64,000 bases of DNA from an uncultured Oscillospiraceae bacterium (GCA_900549825.1 URQB01000008.1:1-64000), one strand, 5' to 3'. Positions 51,070 through 59,178 are shown, counted from the first letter of the stretch. A program made the numbers and translations. Notes: generated by a model from the letters alone, not told the origin.

Positions 51070-51714
51070 ATGACTATGATGAAGCGAATCGCCAGCGGTG
51101 CATTGTGCTGCCTGCTCTTATGCCTCAGTTTTGCCGGATGCTCGAAAAAGGCGCTGGGGGATAGCCCCGTACCGCTGGAAACAGTAACGCAGAACGACCA
51201 AGGAAATCGTGTTACATTTGAGTTTGGCTTACCGTCGGGATGGGTATCAGGCTCGCCGTACGATTATGCGATTGAGGCAGTTAATATAAAAAAATATGCC
51301 GGGGAGGAGGAACCTTCTCTCCGCTTGGGCATTTCCAACTATCGTCGTGTAGGTTGGTCTTTTTCCGAAGAGGACGAAAAACGGATGGACGATTTATTTC
51401 AAGGAAAAACAGAAGCGTATGAACAGCATATCAACAAGTTAATGGAAAAAACGAATACGAAAGTAGATCATTTTCAATTTCAATATTACAAGGGTACTTA
51501 TGGTACAATCGCTGAGGTGCAGTATACCTATACCTATCAAGGTGAGCCCTTCCATGAAATTCGTTGCTACCGGGAAGATATCCCGTATATGGTCGCTGGT
51601 GCTTTCAAGGATACAAACGAGCTTTCCTCCGGCGATATCGTGCCGTGGGTTGCGGATTCCCTGAAGGTGACGGAGCATTTTCAGACGCAGAGTGATACAT
51701 CGCAGGAGAAATAA
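51070..51714 (+). CDS. Cargo lipoprotein in the tail cluster
   Basis: The 214-residue protein has a basic start, a hydrophobic stretch and the lipobox FAGC (Cys about 24). The mature part has no domain I know; it is rich in aromatic and charged residues (YDYAIEAVNIKKYAGEEEPS, FQFQYYKGTYGTIAEVQYTY). Encoded against the tail genes with its own promoter and terminator, it looks like a conversion gene. A surface role such as blocking self-adsorption of the particle is possible but unproved. Confidence 0.7.
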   Translation: MTMMKRIASGALCCLLLCLSFAGCSKKALGDSPVPLETVTQNDQGNRVTFEFGLPSGWVSGSPYDYAIEAVNIKKYAGEEEPSLRLGISNYRRVGWSFSEEDEKRMDDLFQGKTEAYEQHINKLMEKTNTKVDHFQFQYYKGTYGTIAEVQYTYTYQGEPFHEIRCYREDIPYMVAGAFKDTNELSSGDIVPWVADSLKVTEHFQTQSDTSQEK

Positions 51715-51721
51715 AGCGTGC

Positions 51722-51760
51722 AGGAGCAGGCTCCGGCTGATCGGAACCTGCTCCTTTCTT
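51722..51760 (+). terminator. Terminator of the cargo lipoprotein gene
   Basis: AGGAGCAGG and CCTGCTCCT, then TTTCTT. Confidence 0.75.
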
Positions 51761-51871
51761 GCGCAAATAATGAGGCGTTTTACTGTGCCAGAATCGTAAA
51801 CAACTGCGCCTTGTCCTCCGGAAGCTTGCTGGTGGGACTGAGGAAGGGGAGGATATCCAGACGAGACTATG

Positions 51872-51899
51872 GTTCCGGGGCGGACAGCCGCCCCGGAAC
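51872..51899. other. Perfect 12-base hairpin
   Basis: GTTCCGGGGCGG and CCGCCCCGGAAC with a 4-base loop, downstream of the major tail gene; no T-run in the tail direction. Confidence 0.55.
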
Positions 51900-51952
51900 G
51901 CTTGGAGGAGAAAGGAAAAATGAAGAAAAGTAAGAAGATGTCGCGTTGAAAA

Positions 51953-52684
51953 TTAACCCTCGATGAGCTGCATATCGAGGAAATCGTTGCCATCCACCGC
52001 GAAGAGGTCGAAGGTCATGGACAGCGTGCTCGGATCGCCGGTGTTGCTCAGCGCGAGGCTAAACGCAGCCTGCGGCACGGCCTTGTGGATGACAAGCTTC
52101 ATCGGCAGCAGCTCGTCGGCCTCAGTCTTGTAGAGCGTTTCGCCGTAGGCGGTATAGGCCTTCGGGAAGGCGTCGCTCTTGAATTTGACGATCTGGACGC
52201 CCTGCTCTTTGTTGACCAGATAGTAGGCGATGTACTCGTCACCGTCCGTGCCGCCCTCAATGGTAGCGGTCTTATCCGAAACCGTTGCGGAGACAGTGGC
52301 GCCGCAGTCGTCGTCCGCCTTGAATACTGTCACGGAATCGTTTACAGGCGTCTCGGAGAGCGTCAGCTTGCCCGCCGCCAGCGTCAGACGCTCGCGGGTG
52401 AAGACCTTGCCGCTCGTGAGGATATCCGTGCCCGCCAGCATGGCAAAGAGCTTCATGGGCGTGATCTGGGTATCGACCTTCATCGTACAGGTGCGCTCGC
52501 CGTCAAAGGGAACGCGGGGCGCTGCTCCACGGCCGCCCTTGGCCAGCACACGGTTTGCCGCCATTTCCGTTGTGGTGACGTTGGCGAAATCGACGTTGAG
52601 CCAGGGCTTCTTTGTTTTAAAATCCACCAGGGTAAAATCCGCGACCTCGCGGTTGGACATGTTCGGGTTTACATGGGTGCTCAT
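51953..52684 (-). CDS. Major tail (tube) protein
   Basis: The 243-residue protein has the beta-rich pattern of siphovirus tube proteins: MSTHVNPNMSNREVADFTLV, RTCTMKVDTQITPMKLFAML, TDGDEYIAYYLVNKEQGVQI and a C-terminal LSNTGDPSTLSMTFDLFAVD. It precedes the tail chaperone and follows connector-like genes in transcript order. It would form the flexible tube. GGAGGTAACAC lies before the ATG. Confidence 0.72.
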   Translation of the reverse strand: MSTHVNPNMSNREVADFTLVDFKTKKPWLNVDFANVTTTEMAANRVLAKGGRGAAPRVPFDGERTCTMKVDTQITPMKLFAMLAGTDILTSGKVFTRERLTLAAGKLTLSETPVNDSVTVFKADDDCGATVSATVSDKTATIEGGTDGDEYIAYYLVNKEQGVQIVKFKSDAFPKAYTAYGETLYKTEADELLPMKLVIHKAVPQAAFSLALSNTGDPSTLSMTFDLFAVDGNDFLDMQLIEG

Positions 52685-52758
52685 GTTGTGTTACCTCCAT
52701 AAATTTCATATTTATCCTAAACGGCCTGAAAAGCCGTGATAGGTGGGTGGCTGGATTT

Positions 52759-53472
52759 TTACAGCTTTTTGTACCAGTCGTTGGGGTCGAATTCGCCGCC
52801 CCAGCCTGCATAGTTCATCGCATGGATATGGACCTGATTGAGATAGCTCTGCCGTAAAAACTGGTCATAGAGCTGATAGACCGTCAAATCCCAGACGTTG
52901 CACATATTGATGCTGTTGTGCTGGACGCACAGTGCGGAAATCAGGTTTGGCAGGCTCGTATCCGCCTGCCGCTCCGGTAGCTGCTTCGGCGATTTTGCCT
53001 TGGCGCGCTGAAGCTTCTCATAGATTTCGCGCGCTTTTTCGTTGCGGAACTGCTTGCCGGAGGGCCGGGCGCTGTCTACATGGTTGCGCTGGAGGATGCA
53101 GCTGCAGACGTCTTCATAATTGGAAGCGTCGATCACGCCGACCGGCTGCTCTTCCTTCATGCAGAGAAAGGCGTTATGCACCTCTGAGAAAATCGCATCC
53201 TCATCCAGAAAGAAAGAAAAGGCGGCGCACAGAAATGCGCGCAGCTCCGGGCTTGCAGCCATCGTATCGAATGTGGAATCCCCGGCAGAGCCGGGCAGGC
53301 CGGAGGCTTCGGAGAGCTGGCCGCTTTGCAGCGATAACAGGGAGAGGTAGGCGTTATAGGTTTCGTAGCCGATGGCCGCAACCTGCCGCAGGGTGGGGGC
53401 GCGTACATGGCCCACACGGGCGAGCGGACAGGGCTCCGGGCTTAACAGGTCAAGCTCATGAAGCCGCGTCAT
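52759..53472 (-). CDS. Connector-region phage protein, unknown
   Basis: A 237-residue, mostly helical protein (TLRQVAAIGYETYNAYLSLL, LIQRN-type segment CSCILQRNHVD, LPNLISALCVQHNSINMCNV, YAGWGGEFDPNDWYKKL). Gene order between a tail-completion-like protein and the major tail protein suggests a tail terminator or assembly role. I do not recognise the family. It overlaps the upstream gene by four bases. Confidence 0.55.
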   Translation of the reverse strand: MTRLHELDLLSPEPCPLARVGHVRAPTLRQVAAIGYETYNAYLSLLSLQSGQLSEASGLPGSAGDSTFDTMAASPELRAFLCAAFSFFLDEDAIFSEVHNAFLCMKEEQPVGVIDASNYEDVCSCILQRNHVDSARPSGKQFRNEKAREIYEKLQRAKAKSPKQLPERQADTSLPNLISALCVQHNSINMCNVWDLTVYQLYDQFLRQSYLNQVHIHAMNYAGWGGEFDPNDWYKKL

Positions 53473-53933
53473 TTCCCGCCCCTCCCACGGCTGAAATCGG
53501 AGACGGAATATTGCAGGACATAGCCGTAATACTCGGGCGTGGGTTCATAGAGCTGCATGCCCTCCCACTGCAGGCGGCCAATGCCGAAATCCGTGCTGCC
53601 ATTCAGAAGCCGGTCTGTTTCCGCTGCCAGCCTGTCCGCGCGCGTCTCATAGGCATCGCCGGAAAAGAGGCCCTTATGGCAGCAGATCCAGATGTAGATC
53701 TGGCTGGTGCGGATGGTCGCTGTCCCGCTTTTTGCCGTTACAACATCGACACTGATGCAGCAGTCGGGTTCCTGTGTGGGAAACTGGATAAAACGGTAGG
53801 GGAAGATATGCTGTCTTGCCGTTTCTGGAGCAGCGGGTTCGCCGTCCTTTGTCAGAGCCTCTGCAACGGCGGGAGAGGAAAGCAGCCGGTCGATGATTTT
53901 TTGTTTATATTGGGTGCGTTGAGTGAGAATCAA
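53469..53933 (-). CDS. Tail-completion/connector-like protein
   Basis: The 154-residue protein begins at a TTG (MILTQRTQYKQKIIDRLL) and has beta-rich segments (CISVDVVTAKSGTATIRTSQ, IYIWICCHKGLFSGDAYETR) followed by LNGSTDFGIGRLQWEGMQLY, like small tail-terminator proteins that cap the tube. The position fits. The start is uncertain; the ribosome site is weak. It is the first gene after the terminator-like hairpin. Confidence 0.5.
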   Translation of the reverse strand: MILTQRTQYKQKIIDRLLSSPAVAEALTKDGEPAAPETARQHIFPYRFIQFPTQEPDCCISVDVVTAKSGTATIRTSQIYIWICCHKGLFSGDAYETRADRLAAETDRLLNGSTDFGIGRLQWEGMQLYEPTPEYYGYVLQYSVSDFSRGRGGK

Positions 53934-54034
53934 AGGGTATTCACCGCCTTTTATTAAGAATGAAGAAGCGATTTGGAGAAGGAAGCGTGATTTGCGCCCT
54001 TCCTTCTACCACAATAGAATTTGTATCAAAATAA

Positions 54035-54083
54035 GAACAGGCCCCGGAAAACCCTGCAGCTGTGCGGGTTCCGGGGCCTGTTC
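54035..54083 (-). terminator. Terminator-like hairpin between early and tail genes
   Basis: A perfect 15-base stem GAACAGGCCCCGGAA/TTCCGGGGCCTGTTC with an inner CCC/GGG, then on the transcribed strand TTATTTTGA. It separates the polymerase/zinc-ribbon genes from the tail genes. Confidence 0.75.
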
Positions 54084-54097
54084 CGATGTGCTCTGAA

Positions 54098-54847
54098 TCA
54101 AAAGGCGGCGGCAGCATGGTAGCGGGCGAGCGTCTTTTTCAGGTTCATTTGCGCCCGGCAGTCCGGGCAGTATTTCTGATTGTTGGTTTTGGGCTTGAGG
54201 AGCTTGCCGCAGCAGGCGCAGTGGATTAACCGCTCGCCTTGCAGAGCAAGATAAAAGAGCCCCGGCTCCCGGAAATCATCCAGCTCGCAGGCCGTTTCCG
54301 AATCCGGGCAGAAGAATAATACGCGGATATGGAGATTATCTACGCTTCGGCTGAATTCAATCATCCCTTTTTCGCGCAAGAGGTGCAGCATTGCGGCTCT
54401 CTTTTCCTTCTCAGCCTGCACGTGAGCCATGCGGAAAACCGCACTCCATTTCTGCGTGACCCAGCCCTCATTGGCGGGATTGACAAGCTTCGCGTATTTG
54501 GCAAGGCACAGCAGCGTAAAGCAGAGCCGTTCGAGCGGCCTGCTCCCGAGCGTTTTGATCGTGGTGAGCTCTGCCTGGGTGATTTCGACCTGATCGGCCT
54601 GCAAAAGGGGGCGGGCGTCGGCACGGGCGGAGATCCGGCTGATTGCCGCATCCCACTGAACAGCGTTATAATCCGCATAATGCTCCTGCATAAATTGATG
54701 GAGCGTTTCTTCGATCTGCGGCTTTTCGTAGCCCTCCTGGCAGAGATATCTGGAAATACAGCCGAGGGTCTGTGCCGGCTTTTTGCCAATGGTACCGCAG
54801 GCGATCGCCTGCTGCGCAAAAGTACGCTCATTGAGAATCAGTTCCAT
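54098..54847 (-). CDS. Zinc-ribbon protein next to the RNA polymerase
   Basis: The 249-residue protein has a helical N-terminal and central part with a winged-helix-like segment (AAMLHLLREKGMIEFSRSVD) and a C-terminal zinc ribbon CACCGKLLKPKTNN..YCPDCRAQ (Cys about 217, 220, 233, 236). The layout suggests nucleic-acid or polymerase binding. Its start overlaps the polymerase stop (10 bases), so the two are translated together; it may be a transcription partner of the polymerase (inference). Confidence 0.65.
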   Translation of the reverse strand: MELILNERTFAQQAIACGTIGKKPAQTLGCISRYLCQEGYEKPQIEETLHQFMQEHYADYNAVQWDAAISRISARADARPLLQADQVEITQAELTTIKTLGSRPLERLCFTLLCLAKYAKLVNPANEGWVTQKWSAVFRMAHVQAEKEKRAAMLHLLREKGMIEFSRSVDNLHIRVLFFCPDSETACELDDFREPGLFYLALQGERLIHCACCGKLLKPKTNNQKYCPDCRAQMNLKKTLARYHAAAAF

Positions 54848-57651
54848 TGCTCATCATCCTTTCCATTTATGCTTGCAAGCTTCTGTTCCTTGAGGGAGAA
54901 TCGCTGCCCGTGGTAATAGAGATCGCCCGATGCGTCCGGGACGGGATAGCGGATGATGCCGCCGTTTTTCTCCAGCAGGTTTTGGAGGATCACATGCCCG
55001 CATAGGTCCCAGACAAATTGTTTGGAACGGCTGCCCCGATAGCACAGGTCGATGAGGATATCGCACAGCTCTTTTTCGTTGGGGCATGCGGCCGCGCTCT
55101 CCCGCCGGAACTGGTCGAGCAGCATCTCCCGCGCATTGGCGGCGTCCTCCTCCCGCAGATAGGCGCGGGCGGAGCGGCTTTTGAACTGCTGCACCTCCTG
55201 CGTATAGGCTTCATAAATTGCCGCCACGGCTTTTTTGCGGCTGTCACTGCAATATACGCCGCTTTTGAGCAGGTTGGGGTCAAAAGAGGTTCGGTTTGGC
55301 CAGCGTTTTAGAAGATCGTCGAATTCCGCTTCCATACGCCAGCAAAGCCGGTTGAGTAGGCATGGGGCAGTCCCAAGCGGCATGCGGCATTCATATTCCG
55401 CTAAAAACAAGGTTTCCTCCGGTGTGCGGCTCGCCTTTTTGCGCAGCTCAGGCAGGGGAATGCCGAATTCCATCAAGCTCTTTATATTTGCGTTTTCCAC
55501 GTAAGTACGGTACCGCTTGCGTTCCTGCGGATAAAGGTAGCACATAAAATATGGCTTTTTGTCCGCCAGCAGTTTTTGCTGCTGTTCCTTGTGCCGTACC
55601 TGCTCCGGCGAATCGGTTTGGGAAATCCGGAGGGAAGAGGGGCTGTACCACTCCTTCGGCATCGGCTTCGCCAGGATGCCTTTTGCCTTGTCGATGGAAT
55701 TCTGCTGGAAGAGCTGGCCGCATTTGATGCGGTAATCAAGGATTTTATATGCCTCGCTGCCGGGAGCAAAGCGGGCCTGCACCTCAAACATGGAGGTGAT
55801 GCGGTTGGTCATTGCGCCGATCTCATCGCCAAAGCTGTTGATATTCGACTGAATGAGATCCTCCTGTGTGACTTGCTTTTTCTCTGCCCGCCGCTGGACA
55901 CAGAGAATAGCGGGTTCCTCCCGCGTGTTTTCCACGAGGATCGGATTATCGGTCAGCAGGCAGCTGTCCGAATCCTTGTCCAGCCCGTTCAACGCGTGCG
56001 CGGCAGTATCCCAGGCGTTGAAGACCGTCACGGTTGTCAGATAGCGGTACCAATCCTGCATCTGAGGCGTATCCCGCATGCGCAGCAGGCGGATGTTGTT
56101 GTGGCAGGTCATAGGTGCACGGAAGCAGGCGACGCGCTCCGCTTTTTGATCGTTCCAGTATCGGTTATAAGCCTCTCCCGCGCGCAGCAGACCGGTGACC
56201 GGGAGTCCGAATATGCTTTGGCACAGCGCATAGGGATCTCCGCTGACAATGGAAAAATTGCCATGGACGCGGATCACACCGATCTTTGCCGCCTCGATCC
56301 GCTTTGTAATCATCTGCCGGATTTTTGCCTGGATAAAGGGATCGCCGATCACGCGTGCATCCGCCATCAGGGCGTTGGCAAAGTTCATTCCGCCGCGCAG
56401 GGCGTTTGATTCGTTCAGTGCCGTTCCCTTCAAGAAGAGCAGGCTTTTGCGCCAGTCCCCCCCGAGCACATCGGTAATTTCATCGATGGTAGGCCGGATG
56501 AGTGCTTCGAGCTGCTCATCCGTGAGCCGGTAGCTCTGGAGGAACTGATAGTTCAGGTTCCGTTCGCTTTCGAGCTTCTGCGGGCATGATTTTGTCACGC
56601 TGAAGGAATAGTGATTTTTGCGGCAGTTGTCCAGATAGTCCGCACAGCTTTTGTAGCAGTTCCAGAGCTTGAGCATGGAGGTTGTGAGGATGATGTCGGC
56701 CTCGCGGATATCCCGCATGTCGCCCCATGCGTCTCGCACAAGATGGTTCTTCGCGATCCGCTGTGCAAAAGCATGAAAGTCAAAGCAGAAGAGCATTCCC
56801 TTGCACCATGCGTTACGAATGCAAAAGCCGCTCAAAATCCCCTCTCCTCCAAGCTCTGTATTCCATTGCCTGCTGAGCGCGGGAGAGATCAGGCCGTAGC
56901 CGTCGCTGTCGATCAGCTCAACCGGGGCGTTTCGTTCCGGCTGCATAGTGGGCTCCCCCGGGGGTTGATCGTCAATCCGGATGATATCGGCATGAAAGCG
57001 GGTGATACAGTCATCCACCACCAGAATACCGCGCGGGCTGGAGACCGGCGTGCTGCCGCTGCATGCGAGCGCACGGTAAGCCTCCAGCTTTGCCGGAACG
57101 AGCGGGACGGACCGGTCGCGCCCATTGTCGAGCCGCTCGAGCAGCGCGGGGAAAAGCGATTGATTGACATAGACAATTGTGGAGGTTTTGACGCCGCCGT
57201 TCGTGCCGAGCAGCCGGACAAAGGGGATGCCATTGACAATAAATCCTCTGTTTGCCCGGCGGTAGTCGGAAACGGAATCCATGATGAGACACAGGTAATC
57301 CGGCTGAAACTGGAGCCGGTCAAGCTGATCATAGGCCGCTTTGATTTCGCGGCGGACGGAGGGGGAAGAGGGCGCCTGGCGGAGCGTGCGCAGCTTTGCT
57401 TTCAGCGCGTGGATTTGATCGGTCCGGTTTTCTACGCCTTTGATTTCATCAATGAAGCGCAGCAGCGTGCTGCCGGCAAGCGCGACGAGCTCCCCGTTGC
57501 GCCTGGCCTCCTCAGGCGTCAGAGAGAGCGACCACCCGGCCTTTTTCAGGCGCTGGGTATGCAGCTTGAAGACAAAGCGCTGATAGTTTTTGATCCGTGC
57601 GATGATGACCACCCTTTCTTTCAAAGCGCAAACGACATCTCTCAAGCTCAA
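54838..57651 (-). CDS. Single-subunit RNA polymerase, QDE-1/YonO-like
   Basis: The 937-residue protein has, in order, the landmarks of the QDE-1/YonO double-psi-barrel polymerases: IDSDGYGLISPALS (about 247-260), SGFCIRNAWCKGMLFCFDF (274-292), GNFSIVSGDPYALCQSIFG (464-482), GLLRAGEAYNRYW (487-499), VACFRAPMTCHNNIRLLRM (507-525) and the catalytic loop NGLDKDSDSCLLTDN with Asp 558, 560 and 562. Eukaryotic RdRPs show the same order (DGIG-IS, the IR-KG segment, the nP-hPGD segment and DxDGD). The small residue of DxDGD is Ser here. SPbeta YonO, about 905 residues, is a processive DNA-directed RNA polymerase. The start is probably TTG 57651, overlapping the upstream stop. It could transcribe the tail genes. 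Confidence 0.8.
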   Translation of the reverse strand: MSLRDVVCALKERVVIIARIKNYQRFVFKLHTQRLKKAGWSLSLTPEEARRNGELVALAGSTLLRFIDEIKGVENRTDQIHALKAKLRTLRQAPSSPSVRREIKAAYDQLDRLQFQPDYLCLIMDSVSDYRRANRGFIVNGIPFVRLLGTNGGVKTSTIVYVNQSLFPALLERLDNGRDRSVPLVPAKLEAYRALACSGSTPVSSPRGILVVDDCITRFHADIIRIDDQPPGEPTMQPERNAPVELIDSDGYGLISPALSRQWNTELGGEGILSGFCIRNAWCKGMLFCFDFHAFAQRIAKNHLVRDAWGDMRDIREADIILTTSMLKLWNCYKSCADYLDNCRKNHYSFSVTKSCPQKLESERNLNYQFLQSYRLTDEQLEALIRPTIDEITDVLGGDWRKSLLFLKGTALNESNALRGGMNFANALMADARVIGDPFIQAKIRQMITKRIEAAKIGVIRVHGNFSIVSGDPYALCQSIFGLPVTGLLRAGEAYNRYWNDQKAERVACFRAPMTCHNNIRLLRMRDTPQMQDWYRYLTTVTVFNAWDTAAHALNGLDKDSDSCLLTDNPILVENTREEPAILCVQRRAEKKQVTQEDLIQSNINSFGDEIGAMTNRITSMFEVQARFAPGSEAYKILDYRIKCGQLFQQNSIDKAKGILAKPMPKEWYSPSSLRISQTDSPEQVRHKEQQQKLLADKKPYFMCYLYPQERKRYRTYVENANIKSLMEFGIPLPELRKKASRTPEETLFLAEYECRMPLGTAPCLLNRLCWRMEAEFDDLLKRWPNRTSFDPNLLKSGVYCSDSRKKAVAAIYEAYTQEVQQFKSRSARAYLREEDAANAREMLLDQFRRESAAACPNEKELCDILIDLCYRGSRSKQFVWDLCGHVILQNLLEKNGGIIRYPVPDASGDLYYHGQRFSLKEQKLASINGKDDEQWN

Positions 57652-58103
57652 AATCCGGAAGGCAAGCCGGTCTCGACGAAATGGCCTTCACTGCGGAGAA
57701 TATACTCATAGAGATGCATGGCACTGACCTGCGGTGAGTCATCCTGCAGGATCAGATCCGCCTGCGATTCCCAGCCGCGGAAGGCATAGAGGTCGTATAC
57801 GATATGCCGCAGGGCGATGGGAAACGGGATGCCTGCCTCATGCAGCTTTTTCTCCCGTTCGTAGGCCGTTTTCCGCAGGTAGATTAGCCGGTAAGGCCCC
57901 AGGCCTCGGGGCGGAAAGCAACGGAGAGAAGCAAGCGCAGCGGGATTGATGCGCCAGACCCCTGGCTTTCCCTCGCCGCCGTCCGAATGACCGCCGGCAT
58001 AAATGGCAGGGCTCGCCTGCAGTCGGTATATGTCCCTCAGCAGGCAGAGCGTTTCATGGACGCCGCTGCCCGCCTGCCCGGAGACCAGATAAAGAAACTG
58101 CAT
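57648..58103 (-). CDS. Degenerate guanylate-kinase-like P-loop protein
   Basis: The 151-residue protein looks like a shortened guanylate kinase: FLYLVSGQAGSGVHETLCLL at the P-loop position, YRLIYLRKTAYEREKKLHEA and the lid/base segment IALRHIVYDLYAFRGWESQA then DLILQDD. The Walker A Lys is missing (GSGVHET in place of GKS/T), so ordinary nucleotide transfer is doubtful. It is the first gene of the SOS-controlled operon with AAAAGGAGGAAATGG upstream, and overlaps the polymerase start. Confidence 0.6.
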   Translation of the reverse strand: MQFLYLVSGQAGSGVHETLCLLRDIYRLQASPAIYAGGHSDGGEGKPGVWRINPAALASLRCFPPRGLGPYRLIYLRKTAYEREKKLHEAGIPFPIALRHIVYDLYAFRGWESQADLILQDDSPQVSAMHLYEYILRSEGHFVETGLPSGF

Positions 58104-58123
58104 TCCATTTCCTCCTTTTCAAT

Positions 58124-58149
58124 GAAAAAGGCCGCCTAACGCAGGCGGC
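58124..58149 (-). terminator. Leader terminator (attenuator) of the tail cluster
   Basis: On the transcribed strand GCCGCCT-GCGTT-AGGCGGC is followed by CTTTTTC, ending just before the ribosome site of the first gene. Transcription must read through or be regulated here. Confidence 0.8.
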
Positions 58150-58183
58150 AAAAATCAGATGGTTCGCAATGTGAAAACGGTGG

Positions 58184-58231
58184 GAACATTTGTTCTGTTT
58201 TTATTATACTGTATTTTTCCCTGCCTGTCAA
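58184..58231 (-). promoter_or_regulatory. Consensus promoter with LexA/SOS box
   Basis: Minus strand: TTGACA (58231-58226), 17-base spacer, TATAAT (58208-58203), then the box GAACAAATGTTC (58195-58184). With flanks, AGAACAAATGTTCC matches the Gram-positive LexA consensus CGAACRNRYGTTYC at 13 of 14 positions. A bound repressor would cover the start region. Confidence 0.88.
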
Positions 58232-58244
58232 CTCCGGGAGAAGG

Positions 58245-58292
58245 CAAAAAAATACGCGCCGCAAAAGGGAAAAGCCCCTTTCAAAGGCGCGT
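58245..58292 (-). terminator. Terminator of the upstream gene
   Basis: ACGCGCC and GGCGCGT outer arms with an inner AAAGGG/CCCTTT, then ATTTTTTT on the minus strand. It insulates the SOS promoter from the upstream gene. Confidence 0.85.
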
Positions 58293-58319
58293 TGGAGATA
58301 TCCAATTTATATCGTAATA

Positions 58320-58916
58320 TCACGCGTCAGCCGGTTGGTTCATGGCTCCCCCGGCGGAGCCGTCCTGTGCCGCAGTGATTTCCAGCAGATGCGCGAGCAG
58401 GAACCGCTGCGCTTTTTCATGATACAGGTTCAGCAGGAAGGGGACGCCTGCACGGCTGACGCGCTCCTCGCTCGTGATGCCGATCGACTGGCCGAGGGGA
58501 GAGGCCACACGCATGCGCTTATTCTGTGCGCGCGTGATTTCCTTGAGATACCCTTCCTCCACCAGCCAGTTGGTAACGGTGACCGGCGAGAGGGGGCGGA
58601 CGGCCTGTGTGTCGATGCAGGCATTTATGTTGGCTGTAAAAGCGCGGATCGGGATCGGCGTTTCCGACACGGCAACCCGCGCGAGCGCTTCCTCAGCGAT
58701 AGAAAAGGGCGCCTTGCCCGTGTGGTGCGACACAATCCTGCCTCCGTTTGCGATTACCTGGCCGAGGATACCGGAGACGTATTCAAAGCATTTTTGCAGG
58801 CGCGCCGCAGCCAGCGGGTCGTCCCGTTCAAGCGGCGTATCCGTGATCGGGTCAATGCCGCGGGAGAGCTTGTCCAGATATTGCTTTGCGCGCTGCATGG
58901 TTTCGAGCTGCGTCAT
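58320..58916 (-). CDS. Conserved hypothetical protein
   Basis: A 198-residue, mainly helical protein beginning MTQLETMQRAKQYLDKLSRG, then IDPITDTPLERDDPLAAARL and CFEYVSGILGQVIANGG. Similar small proteins occur on clostridial chromosomes and are not phage-specific to my knowledge. The C-terminal part contains a winged-helix-like TVTNWLVEEGYLKEI. ATG 58916 is preferred over 58928, whose ribosome site would abut the codon. It has its own promoter and terminator and so seems outside the tail operon. Confidence 0.6.
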   Translation of the reverse strand: MTQLETMQRAKQYLDKLSRGIDPITDTPLERDDPLAAARLQKCFEYVSGILGQVIANGGRIVSHHTGKAPFSIAEEALARVAVSETPIPIRAFTANINACIDTQAVRPLSPVTVTNWLVEEGYLKEITRAQNKRMRVASPLGQSIGITSEERVSRAGVPFLLNLYHEKAQRFLLAHLLEITAAQDGSAGGAMNQPADA

Positions 58917-59023
58917 GGTGCTGACCATCCTTTCCGTAAAAGAATGAATTCTAGAAGGAACCAGGATATCTTTGCTGATATTTCCATAGGATGTAATATA
59001 TAAGAAACCAGATTCTTATGATT

Positions 59024-59052
59024 ATGATATACCAAACCACATTTTTTGACAA
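59024..59052 (-). promoter_or_regulatory. Promoter of the hypothetical gene at 58320-58916
   Basis: Minus strand TTGTCA (59052-59047), 17-base spacer, TATCAT (59029-59024). Confidence 0.6.
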
Positions 59053-59178
59053 GAACCGAGTGCCGCTGTTTGGAAAAATCGCCATGTGCGTATGCCCTGT
59101 GTGAGAACCGGATGATGCGCGCATCCAAAAATGAAGCCTTGCAGATTGTAAACCCACCCGGCATTTCCGCTTTTTCTC

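Larger units (their letters stand above)
35057..58231 (-). mobile_element. Capsid-less phage-tail cluster (candidate tailocin) with RNA polymerase
   Basis: In transcript order: promoter with SOS box, leader terminator, P-loop protein, QDE-1/YonO-like RNA polymerase, zinc-ribbon protein, hairpin, two connector-like genes, major tail protein, tail chaperone, interrupted tape measure, distal tail protein, large tail-tip protein, small tip proteins, holin and amidase. I see no terminase, portal, capsid, protease, integrase, repressor or attachment site. The set fits an F-type (flexible, non-contractile) tailocin such as monocins, or a prophage that has lost its head. Plus-strand cargo genes lie at 47.2-49.3 and 51.1 kb. 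Confidence 0.65.
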
